Assembly: GCA_964498785.1 (NCBI GenBank)
Contig: CAZCJL010000158.1
Coordinates: forward strand, 1 to 13,104
Source: Mariaggregatimicrobium sp964498785
GTDB taxonomy: Bacteria; Zhuqueibacterota; Zhuqueibacteria; Thermofontimicrobiales; Thiofontviventaceae
Length of the DNA: 13,104 bases
Reading direction: 5' to 3'
The position numbers and the translations under genes were made by a program. This document shows positions 7,001-13,050 of the stretch, in pieces; the stretch's first letter is position 1, and each line of letters opens with the position of its first letter. Under the pieces are notes generated by a model. The model searched no databases, was not told the origin of the DNA, and was given only the letters and a program-made list of their open reading frames with translations.

Positions 7001-9302
7001 CATTTATCTAAAATCGCTAAATCACCTCAAAACGATTTTCAGCCAGGTGAAACGCTCCCTGCCATCGGGCCAGGGTATTGAGATTGCTCTTCATTCTATC
7101 GAATCGGAAACCGAATTGCAGCGATCGGTTATCGCTTTGAAAAATGTCACGGAACTTGACAATGCCAGTTTGCAACATATCGTTTTTATCAATGAATATA
7201 TCCATCACCCGTTAATTTCATCGATCGTTGAGGGCACAGAATTATTTGATTCATTTATAACGCTGCGAAAAAAGCTGGCGTCATTTGAAAAGAGTTTTGA
7301 TTTGACTGAGCGCGATGGCCTGGAATCGTCATTTTCGGAATTTGAGCAGTTCAAATCAGCGTACCGTGAGCTTTATTTGGCATATCACGAACAACTCTAT
7401 CCCACACATTATTACGCTGAAATCAGGGAGGTCAAAGATAGCAGCGAGCTTGGTGTTCTCAGGCATCTTTCGGGCATCGAATTGATCTCGGTGAAAAATG
7501 ATTTTATTCGCATTCAGAATATCATCCATTCCATTCTGACATCGCAGTGTCAGCGGGACATGCTCAACGAGCTTCAGTCCAAACCCGTTTGTTCCTGCCA
7601 GTTTAAAACAGCGCCGGGGGAAAAGAAGTACAGCAAGGCCGAGCTGATGGAAATGATAAAAACGGGCATCGCGGAATATTTGAATGCCATCAGGTCGAAA
7701 GATAACTACAACAAAATCGTTGAATACAAAGTCACCGCCAACATGGTAAAGGACGTCGATGCGGGGGATGTGCTGGAATATTTTCTAAACCTGAATACAG
7801 CCACGTTTCCGTCCCTCACTGAGTTGGAGAAAAACATCAATCCCCATACCATCGCCAGTTTGAATGAAGCGCTATCGGGCGATATCATAATTGTGGAGCG
7901 GGAAATCAACGAGCTGACCGAGGCGCTTTACGGTCGCAAATTCAGGCCCGACCAATTGCAGGGGATTTTCAGCCAATGGCTGGATGAGGCGGCGTTGCCA
8001 CGGGGCGAGGTGTATATTTCCATCAGCGATTTCAGACCCGTCAGCGGAGATAGCGCTTCTGCCGGGCTGGAGCTGCCAGCCATTGTCGTTCACGAGTTGA
8101 ACAAATTAGTGCCAGGCGAAAAGTTTGAGAGCGCAATCGAAAAAATCGTCTCCGCCTATCTTCATGCGATATTGGAACCGATGCAGATTGACATCCCAGG
8201 CTTTACGCAGGAATCGCTGGCTATTGAAAAAGTCAAAAATATCATCGATCTTTTACCGCAGGAAAAGGATTTAGCGGCCTGGCTCTCGCCAAAAAGCAGC
8301 GCTATTCTGTTGGAAGTGCTGAAGCCGGACAACCTGTCCCTGGAATCGATCGTTCGCCTGTACAACAGCCTCCCCCGATTCGCAGTGATTCGCAAACAGG
8401 CAATTGCCGCCATCTATAAAAAAATGAACACCTTTGACGAAACCGAAGTGACCGATCGACTGAACGACCCTTCCGAGGAGACATTTTTCCTGAAAAATTT
8501 ACTAACACTGAACGAGTTGAACAAATCCCCGCTCGATCTCCCCGACTCATTCAGCCAGTTCCTGCCGTTTGCCGTTGAGCAGATGAGCCACCACCTGCTG
8601 GCGCAGCAACTGATCCGAATGAACGAGCAGCACAACTACCTGCCCCGGGATTTCTCCCACTTTTTCGAGGCAACAATTCGAGGTCGGCTCACCCAACTGG
8701 AAAATAAGTTTACTAAAAAATTGCCCGACTGGGACAAAGACCGTAATCTTATCTCCTGGCACATAAAAAAGATCGTGGAAAATGAACCCGCCAGTTTCAT
8801 CATCATCGACGGCATGCGAGCGGACTTTTACGCCGTGCTGCGAGACCAGTTGATCCAGCATGCGGGACTGCATCTGGTGGAAGAAAATTTCTGCCTGTCG
8901 CTAAGCCCCTCAGACACCGAAACTTTTTACCGGTTCCTCGATGATCAGCAGCTTCACTACATGAAAAGCATTGAGCGTGAATACAACTTCTCCCGCTTCA
9001 AAGAGCGCTTTTTAGCGTCACATGATGAACCCAATTTCTACATCATCAATTTCCTTGACGAAAAAATCCACGCCGAAAAAGGCAGTATTATCGATGTAGT
9101 GACCGAATTTATGGAACGATTGAAGGCATTCCTGTTCCCCATTCTCTCACAATTAAAGCAGGACGATGTGTTCTATCTTTCCAGTGATCATGGATTTGTG
9201 GAGAGGACTGGGTATCACTATAAGGATACGGCTCGGTATGGGCATGGGGGGGATGGGGTGTGGGAGAGGGTGGTTTCTTTAAGTAAGTTTGGGAAAATTT
9301 GA
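4086..9302 (+). CDS. BrxC/PglY-like (DUF6079-type) ATPase fused to a C-terminal PglZ phosphatase domain
   Basis: This intact 1738-residue protein joins two BREX/Pgl defence activities. The N-terminus (KIKHLIEIPEIETVIKI) resembles the start of PglY/BrxC proteins. Walker A is GSYGSGKSH at 67-75 and Walker B is ILLLIDE at 223-229, followed by WTVLSMQEDIE (263-273) and an Arg-containing RDRFNNRIYL (287-296). The long middle has a winged-helix-like segment near 840-900 (YGCTEPQFMLALYLLSAAGF) and a Cys-x-Cys at 1169-1171 (PVCSCQF). The C-terminus, from about 1550, is a PglZ/alkaline-phosphatase domain. Asp1575 lies in FIIIDGMRAD, Thr1611 in SPSDTETF is the likely nucleophile (Ser1609 or Thr1613 are alternatives), Asp1658/His1662 lie in FLDEKIH, Asp1701/His1702 in SSDHGF and His1720 in YGHGG. 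All expected metal and nucleophile positions appear present. PglY or BrxC alone are usually about 1200-1300 aa and PglZ is a separate protein. No PglX methyltransferase or other BREX gene is nearby. The start is the ATG at 4086, without a visible Shine-Dalgarno. A phage-defence role is inferred from the family. Confidence 0.88.
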   Translation: MKKIKHLIEIPEIETVIKINELYDYDQRRLTDKIYNTFILTEEVLFGVSILIKKIAQRQNAGFIVKGSYGSGKSHFLAYMAAISENAGLFKKLAAVSPEISHYQKDFFPGEILTVPVSLTSYTQDISLENAAFDSIRKKLVTRGIPFPASISTKIIEDFKAIMSGDLVDDFFEKYQDKSVDEQAVCLREFLMEKNLSFTPIISREDFYLVIQQSLQKRFPGGILLLIDEVSEFLRSRSETDVNSEDIRFLQFLGEWNLPLNCWTVLSMQEDIEEISSASETALNKIRDRFNNRIYLSTTHIKELLEKRLSIKKENSRQDIANVYSEFRDYFPTWKLSFEEFYNIYPVHPATVYYLESVSNLFSKARGMVEFFYNSLHAVEPETRMPYVENNANVLITPDKVFDNFYDKIQENQATHDFIDLIYKNFVKEIPLIFKAGEGEDAEEIHDQIQAATAIVKILILTEIAPGLKKISIGKLAELTGKGISQIEQDANINFIRHILNQMMRSLSYIKKEQVDGRYEDVYYICPEKTVLDRFEEEVGKNFSRIVNIEKKAISLLVQRCANLRLPLQSFYEHEIIEHCPWQETPRKFTITLVMPERITAEMLQTWDAKIDRGDFEYVVVLGYPVPGSEETDELWQQVSALSERLGQSFIYWQPAVISEKNLQILSRYYAEQYTYHHVQNESPDFLGEHDSQVRERIGHSQIEALNILLESYFPPLLLRVGDENLFGDVARIIIDFNQLKGRLTDRILSQLYEEHKKIKPIISEPPLTSINEVINYINENLTRNHFVVTSESMKSMVKNLIEKLFLIKIIGSEILIDPRPEQSLFIRDLLKAIEKQKPDYQRLFHHFRQSIYGCTEPQFMLALYLLSAAGFIQIYYRNRTLKPNQVTADIIQNAEQIAPGEQVSQLFLKEYHKLVPLIGEIKSSDLHLKGQEKTWDSLIEIKEKYEEFINNKILLLERFSHTRPFSSQTFDIYLKSLNHLKTIFSQVKRSLPSGQGIEIALHSIESETELQRSVIALKNVTELDNASLQHIVFINEYIHHPLISSIVEGTELFDSFITLRKKLASFEKSFDLTERDGLESSFSEFEQFKSAYRELYLAYHEQLYPTHYYAEIREVKDSSELGVLRHLSGIELISVKNDFIRIQNIIHSILTSQCQRDMLNELQSKPVCSCQFKTAPGEKKYSKAELMEMIKTGIAEYLNAIRSKDNYNKIVEYKVTANMVKDVDAGDVLEYFLNLNTATFPSLTELEKNINPHTIASLNEALSGDIIIVEREINELTEALYGRKFRPDQLQGIFSQWLDEAALPRGEVYISISDFRPVSGDSASAGLELPAIVVHELNKLVPGEKFESAIEKIVSAYLHAILEPMQIDIPGFTQESLAIEKVKNIIDLLPQEKDLAAWLSPKSSAILLEVLKPDNLSLESIVRLYNSLPRFAVIRKQAIAAIYKKMNTFDETEVTDRLNDPSEETFFLKNLLTLNELNKSPLDLPDSFSQFLPFAVEQMSHHLLAQQLIRMNEQHNYLPRDFSHFFEATIRGRLTQLENKFTKKLPDWDKDRNLISWHIKKIVENEPASFIIIDGMRADFYAVLRDQLIQHAGLHLVEENFCLSLSPSDTETFYRFLDDQQLHYMKSIEREYNFSRFKERFLASHDEPNFYIINFLDEKIHAEKGSIIDVVTEFMERLKAFLFPILSQLKQDDVFYLSSDHGFVERTGYHYKDTARYGHGGDGVWERVVSLSKFGKI

Positions 9303-9496
9303 GGATAATTTCAAAATAGGCGAGAGAGGATGTTTTATAATAAAAAAAATTCTTCTTGACAATTTTAAAAAAATATTATACTGTTTGGCTATAAATTAAA
9401 AACAGTAAAATTATTACTATCGAAATGTTGGCGTTGAAATTTATAATCTTCGAGCTTTGCCATTAAATTTAGACTTAGAAACTCTTTTGTAATATT
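9303..9496. other. AT-rich intergenic region between the ATPase-PglZ gene and the IS66 scar
   Basis: No intact gene is present. It contains a promoter-like pair at 9356-9382. A short frame at about 9421-9492 reads RNVGVEIYNLRALPLNLDLE before a stop; it is too short to name. No intrinsic terminator is evident after the stop at 9300-9302. Confidence 0.45.
9356..9382 (+). promoter_or_regulatory. Candidate sigma-70-type promoter without an intact downstream gene
   Basis: A perfect TTGACA (9356-9361) is followed by TATACT (9377-9382). The spacing is 15 bp, shorter than the usual 17, within an A/T-rich stretch. Nothing intact lies downstream on the same strand before the IS66 scar, so if real it may have served a gene removed by that insertion. 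Confidence 0.3.
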
Positions 9497-9891
9497 AAAG
9501 TATCCCACCGGTCAACACACCCCTTAATGGTGACCAGCGTGTTCTTTGACATATTTCGTAATTATTCAGCAGGAGTCCAGTGTGGTGGCAACAGGAGATT
9601 CAGCTTTTTAAAAGGATGATCCTTAATGCGAACGAGCAGGTCTTTTAAATAAGTAAATGGTTCCACATCGTGCTTCTTTGCTGTGGATAACAATGAATAG
9701 ATAATAGCTGCCCGACGAGCGCCTTCATGCGAACCGGCAAACAGATAATTCTTGCGACCTAATGCTAACGGACGAATTTCATTCTCAATCCAGTTATTAT
9801 CGATCTCTAAAAACCCCTGTTCGGTGTATTGCACAAGTCGTGACCATTGACCCAATGCATAGCCAATTGCCTTTCCCCATGTAAATTCCAT
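9497..9891 (-). mobile_element. IS66-family element remnant (3' end only)
   Basis: Only the last part of the large IS66 transposase gene and the following end sequence remain. After the transposase stop, the minus strand runs through AAGAACACGCTGGTCACC and GTTGACCGGTGGGATAC, resembling an IS66 right end. The outer limit near 9497 is approximate. The other end of the element and the tnpA/tnpB genes are absent. Confidence 0.6.
9562..9891 (-). pseudogene. Truncated IS66 family transposase (C-terminal fragment of TnpC)
   Basis: The minus strand encodes the hallmark IS66 C-terminus: GKAIGYALGQW, then IDNNWIENEIRPLALGRKNY, LFAGSHEGARRAAIIYSLLS, YLKDLLVRIKDHP and LLPPHW. The Glu in NNWIEN belongs to the catalytic region. 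A complete TnpC is about 500 aa; only about 110 C-terminal residues remain, so it cannot transpose. The homology stops near 9882. The open frame continues to an ATG at 9972, but those upstream codons are unrelated AT-rich sequence overlapping the start of the PIN gene. The fragment is convergent with the ATPase-PglZ gene and divergent from the PIN pair. Confidence 0.9.
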
Positions 9892-9940
9892 TAATATTAT
9901 TTCTGTTATCAGGTAATTGTAATTATTGGGATAAGAATAT

Positions 9941-10375
9941 ATGCGAATATATATGGATAATTGCTGTTTCAATAGACCGTTTGATGATCAAAGTCAGTTG
10001 AAAGTAAAATTAGAAGCTGAATCTAAAATTTATATACAAGAAAATATTCTTTTAAAGAAATTAGAACTTGTATGGTCTTATATTTTAGATTATGAAAATA
10101 CAGCAAATCCATTCGATGAAAGAAGAAATTCAATTCAAATTTGGAAAAATCATGCAACAGATGATATTGTCGAAAATGATAAAATTATAAACAAAGCTGA
10201 AACTATACAACTAAAAGGTATTAAAAGTAAAGATGCTCTTCATATTGCATGCGCAATTTTTTCAAAATCGGATTATTTTATAACAACAGAGGATTCAATT
10301 TTAAAAAAACTAAAAGATTTTGATGAAATAAATATAATAGATCCTATAAATTTTATTCGGAGTATAGAATTATGA
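9941..10375 (+). CDS. PIN-domain protein, probable type II toxin (RNase)
   Basis: This 144-residue single-domain PIN protein has the expected acidic residues: Asp6 in MRIYMDNCCF, Glu52 in LDYENTANP, Asp98 in KSKDALHIACA, and Asp111 with Glu117 in SDYFITTED. These would hold the metal ions for RNA cleavage, the usual activity of PIN toxins. The ATG at 9941 follows a weak GGGA. The next ATG (Met5, 9953) would start just before the first catalytic Asp, so 9941 is preferred. The stop overlaps the start of the small downstream gene by 4 bp (ATGA), which indicates translational coupling and a toxin-antitoxin pair with the toxin gene first. The pair is strikingly AT-rich compared with the ATPase-PglZ gene, consistent with separate acquisition. 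The target RNA is unknown. Confidence 0.85.
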   Translation: MRIYMDNCCFNRPFDDQSQLKVKLEAESKIYIQENILLKKLELVWSYILDYENTANPFDERRNSIQIWKNHATDDIVENDKIINKAETIQLKGIKSKDALHIACAIFSKSDYFITTEDSILKKLKDFDEINIIDPINFIRSIEL

Positions 10376-10566
10376 TAACTGATGAAGAAATAAAAGTAAA
10401 AGGAATGAAAGCCTTATTTGATGCACTGGGGGATGTTCAAGCAGAGAGATTTATTTCTTTAGTAATGCGAGCACCTTTTGATTATACTAAATGGCAAAAA
10501 AAGCTCTGGATTGATCGTAGTGTATCTGATATTAGTAAAGAAGCTATGAAATTAAGTACCTCTTAA
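10372..10566 (+). CDS. Small partner of the PIN protein, probable antitoxin
   Basis: A 64-residue protein whose ATG overlaps the PIN stop codon (ATGA). It begins DEEIKVKGMKALFDALGDVQ and continues AERFISLVMRAPFDYTKWQK with KLWIDRSVSDISKEAMK. This is a recognisable small family that recurs next to PIN-domain genes, though no DNA-binding fold is obvious. The conserved AERFI and FDYT-W segments suggest a helical protein that binds and neutralises the PIN partner. The antitoxin role is inferred from size, coupling and family context. No terminator is obvious after the stop, only an AT-rich stretch. Confidence 0.7.
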   Translation: MITDEEIKVKGMKALFDALGDVQAERFISLVMRAPFDYTKWQKKLWIDRSVSDISKEAMKLSTS

Positions 10567-10608
10567 AAATTCTGACTTTCTCATTTAAATAAAAATAATA
10601 ATAATTTA

Positions 10609-10730
10609 TCATTGGCTCAAATTATAGTAAAATAGTAAGCTATCAGCCCTAACAAAAAAATCATCGTGCCAAGTTAAATCCAGATCGATGGGATTGTTCT
10701 TTGAAGCATGAAATTCGATATAATTACCCA
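10609..10730 (-). pseudogene. Short 3' gene fragment next to the group II intron
   Basis: The minus strand reads GNYIEFHASKNNPIDLDLTW then HDDFFVRADSLLFYYNLSQ and a stop. The residue mix is protein-like and the fragment ends at the proposed 5' boundary of the group II intron, so it could be the tail of a gene interrupted by the intron. No matching upstream part is seen on the other side of the intron, and there is no start codon. I do not recognise the family. This is a weak call based on sequence coherence only. Confidence 0.3.
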
Positions 10731-11349
10731 GTGGGTGATCCGGATAAATCGGGAGAGTCCCGCCTGATCAAAGATTAGCCATCAGATCTGTAGTGAACCC
10801 CACGTGCAAACCCGGTAACGGCCGTACGAAGCTGGGTGAATCAAGGACGCAGGGACTGTATTGAGCTCCGAAATATGTATAGTTGTGGGCATTGGATAGT
10901 CCCGAAGAAATCGGGATAAAGCCGACGTATTTGATGCATCGGAAGGCAGCAGTCTCATTAGCGCTATGGCAAGTTAATGCGACACCACCGGAGTCTGAGA
11001 CCAGATTATGCATTCACAGGGGAAATCCGGGGACTCGGGAGAACCAAATGGTTCCTTGAAGAAGGCCGGAGACTAGGGATAAACCGGACGACCAAAACAT
11101 CCTGGCATTATCGGACTGTTTCCCGTCTGATAATGAGTCTGCTGAATAGCGGAAATACACGAATCATGGGAGACAATCAAGGTATTGAGCGTAGAGCGAA
11201 AAAACTCGAAACGACCATCTGGTAGTCTTAGCGGATCATAGTAGCGATGGTCAGAAGATATTTTTCTGACCGGTAGGTGGGGAAGTGAGACCCAAACGAC
11301 CCGCTGTAGCGAAGGAGAAGCCGGGCATAACGTTCAACTGGAAGGAAAG

Positions 11350-12049
11350 ATGGAAGATACTCTGAGATCACACCCCATATTAACAAAACTCCAGGAGATT
11401 GCAGACAAAGCAGCACGCAATCCCGACCTGGTATTTACAAGTCTGGCGCATCTGATCGACGTAGACATGCTTCATGAAGCCTTTGTTCGGACTCGCAAAG
11501 ATGCGGCCGCGGGTGGAGTTATATCCCCACTGCTTGCGAACATCTTTCTCCATTATGTGTTGGATGAATGGTATGTCAAAGAGATCAAGCCGCGACTGAA
11601 AGGGCGCAGCTTTTTGATTCGATTTGCCGATGATTGTGTCATCGGTTGCGAATTGGAAGAAGATGCTCGGCGGATCATGGCGGTGTTGCCGAAGCGATTT
11701 GCTCGGTTTAAGTTGACGATTCATCCGGAGAAGACTCGTCTTATTGATTTTCGTTCACCGGATAGACGATCAGAGACACGGTTGAATCACCATACGTTTG
11801 ACTTTCTTGGTTTCACCCCCCTATTGGGGAAAATTTAGAAAGGGCAATTGGGTGATCAAACGGAAAACGTCAGCCAAACGTCGCCGTCGATTCATGAAGG
11901 CATTGTGGCGTTGGTGTCATGATCACAGGCATTGGAGCTTGCCGGAACAATATCAGATAATCAGCTCAAAATTGCGCGGCCATTATCAATATTATGGTAT
12001 TCGCGGCAATTACAGAATGCTTGGAACGGCCTATCAGCATGCGCGAAAA
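11350..12049 (+). pseudogene. Group II intron reverse transcriptase/maturase, internally deleted and frameshifted
   Basis: The ATG at 11350 follows GAAGGAAAG. The N-terminus matches intron-encoded proteins (HPILTKLQEIADKAARNPDL, FTSLAHLID, RTRKDAAAG). It then jumps straight to GVISPLLANIFLHYVLDEWY (RT block 4), so the segment from the expected VDG after AAAG to the TPQG before GVISP is missing. Comparison with family order suggests roughly 150-170 residues are lost, including the RT block carrying the first catalytic Asp. The FADD box remains at residues 92-95, then RTFD-like HTFDFLGF. An extra C in the C6 run at about 11815-11820 shifts the frame; the next frame continues YWGKFRKGNWVIKRKT and the maturase domain (SSKLRGHYQYYGIRGNYRML). 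The C-terminal DNA-binding/endonuclease region is also absent. The product cannot be an active reverse transcriptase. Confidence 0.85.
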
Positions 12050-12142
12050 TCATGCATTCAGTCTAATTCTCTTGCGTTGGGTAACACAGTTATGCGCCAA
12101 ACGGGGTCGTGCATGTTTGGTTTCCAAAGCATCGGAACTGAG

Positions 12143-12175
12143 GAACCGTATGAAGAAAATCTTCACGTACGGATC
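12143..12175 (+). ncRNA. Group II intron domain V (mutated)
   Basis: GAACCGTATGAAG, loop AAAA, then TCTTCACGTACGGATC folds into the domain V hairpin with its two-base bulge region. The conserved lower stem normally begins with the AGC catalytic triad (GAGCCGU). Here it reads GAACCGU opposite ACGGAUC, giving an A-A mismatch at the triad's central position. Domain VI follows at about 12180-12213 (GGGGAGCGGTCGA, GTAA, TCGGCTGCTTC). Confidence 0.75.
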
Positions 12176-12347
12176 TGTGGGGGGAGCGGTCGAGTAATCG
12201 GCTGCTTCTACCCGGAACCGGACGCCTTAGCCTGTGCTGAAATTCAAGTTTTGTGCATCTGTTAAGTTATTTGTTTTATTAACGTTCTGTGCTCTAAAAG
12301 CGGCGCAGGATATCGTTTCGTTATAACTAAAAATTACAGCGTATTAA

Positions 12348-12522
12348 CCCAAGTTCACCTCAATTTCTAAAGGATAAACTCCTTTTTATTGAACTTAGGT
12401 CGTTTTTTGTTCACAAATACGTTAATGGGTCACTACATCTAGTTTTTGAAAATAAATATTGAATTTAGCCTTGATTTTTGCCAATTTAAGGACATTTTCC
12501 AAAATAGTGTGGTGAACTTGGA
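12348..12522. repeat. MITE-like element with terminal inverted repeats and flanking TTAA
   Basis: The left end CCCAAGTTCACCTCA and the complement of the right end (TCCAAGTTCACCACA) match at 13 of 15 bases, including 11 perfect in a row (12349-12359 and 12511-12521). TTAA occurs exactly outside both ends (12344-12347 and 12523-12526), consistent with a 4-bp target duplication. The 175-bp interior has no coding potential, and includes a third near-copy of the end motif (GAACTTAGG at 12391-12399) and a small terminator-like hairpin. This is the design of a non-autonomous miniature transposable element; the parent transposase is not in the window. Confidence 0.5.
12369..12387 (+). terminator. Possible small intrinsic terminator
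   Basis: AAAGGA (12369-12374), a five-base loop TAAAC and TCCTTT (12380-12385) form a 6-bp stem, and the 3' arm runs into a T tract (TTTTT). It lies inside the MITE-like element and could stop rightward transcription coming from the intron. The short stem makes it uncertain. Confidence 0.35.
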
Positions 12523-12561
12523 TTAAGAAAATATAAATATAGATTAAGTGAAACCGTTGAT

Positions 12562-12915
12562 ATGAAAAAAAACAGATTTAAACCCAAAAAACCAAAAATC
12601 AATCAAGTATTAACTACTTGTTCATGGTGTGGCTTGAAGATAAGAGAAAATGAGCCAATATATGCATTAGGTTGTAAAAAACGTCCTGAAATAAATATCT
12701 CAAAATATGAAGGTGAAGTTATGCCTGTTGAATTGAGTACAGCAGACAAGACGATTTGTGCGATTGTTCCGCCTGTAGAATCGGAAGCACGAAAACAAGG
12801 TAATGACTTTATTTTTACATTATGTTCAGAAAAATGTGGGGATCAACTTAAAGAAATATTAGAGTTAGAGAAAAAAGTTGGTAAACTCATTCTTTCTGCA
12901 GACCATATTTACTGA
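12562..12915 (+). CDS. Small Cys-rich, probably zinc-binding protein of unknown function
   Basis: A 117-residue protein with a very basic start (KKNRFKPKKPK). A CSWC motif (Cys20, Cys23) and a CSEKC motif (Cys88, Cys92) lie on either side of a less constrained middle (extra Cys38 and Cys66). Paired CxxC and CxxxC motifs near the two ends suggest one zinc site bringing the termini together, as in zinc-ribbon or treble-clef folds. The FTLCSEKC segment resembles MYM/TRASH-type fingers, but I do not recognise the family. No signal peptide is present. No Shine-Dalgarno precedes the ATG at 12562, although the frame and start are otherwise reasonable. It stands alone, with no neighbour suggesting a function. 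Confidence 0.6.
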   Translation: MKKNRFKPKKPKINQVLTTCSWCGLKIRENEPIYALGCKKRPEINISKYEGEVMPVELSTADKTICAIVPPVESEARKQGNDFIFTLCSEKCGDQLKEILELEKKVGKLILSADHIY

Positions 12916-13050
12916 TGTAGGAACCAATCATAAGTATCATAGCTTATTCTTGGATGCGATATTAATTTTCCGATAAAATCATTGGGCTATATGATTAGCT
13001 GAAAACAGGTAATTATATATATTTTGATGAAGGTATTTATGAAAGAAATT

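Larger units (their letters stand above)
10731..12218 (+). mobile_element. Group II intron, degenerate, with remnant reverse transcriptase ORF
   Basis: The 5' end GTGGGTGATCC fits the GTGYG-like start of bacterial group II introns. About 620 bases of structured domain I-III-type sequence follow (GTAGTGAACCCC, GAAGCTGGGTGAATCAAGG), then the reverse transcriptase remnant, then domains V and VI near 12143-12213. The intron points left to right. Catalysis is doubtful: the protein lacks much of the RT core, a frameshift follows, and domain V carries a mismatch at the position of its conserved AGC triad. Boundaries are approximate, set from the 5' motif and from the end of domain VI (CTACCCGGAAC). 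Confidence 0.8.
12219..12561. other. Intergenic region holding a small inverted-repeat element
   Basis: No gene is supported. 12219-12343 is unassigned sequence downstream of the intron. 12348-12522 is the TTAA-flanked inverted-repeat element described separately. 12527-12561 is a short AT-rich leader of the next gene without an obvious Shine-Dalgarno. Confidence 0.5.

Noticed and set aside
2010..9302. TPR gene and ATPase-PglZ gene as one operon
   Set aside because: They are separated by more than 1 kb containing a pseudogene and hairpins, so co-transcription is not supported.
9421..9492. Short frame reading RNVGVEIYNLRALPLNLDLE, reminiscent of Fic-protein N-termini
   Set aside because: About 24 codons with no start and a stop just upstream; too short to support a family call.
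10731..10770. Minus-strand reading SGGTLPIYPDHPLG extending the short gene fragment into the intron
   Set aside because: The plus strand here fits a group II intron 5' end (GTGGG start), and a TGA lies just upstream in that frame; the coherent reading is probably chance. If it is real, the intron start lies further right.
10977..11225. 82-codon plus-strand ORF inside the intron
   Set aside because: It lies in the structured 5' RNA region of the group II intron. The peptide is not protein-like and is best explained as intron RNA.
12280..12345. Possible integron attC site (TTAACG, inverted GTGC/GCGCAG, TTATAACTA)
   Set aside because: The core-site spacing and pairing do not form a proper attC structure, and there is no integrase or cassette array.
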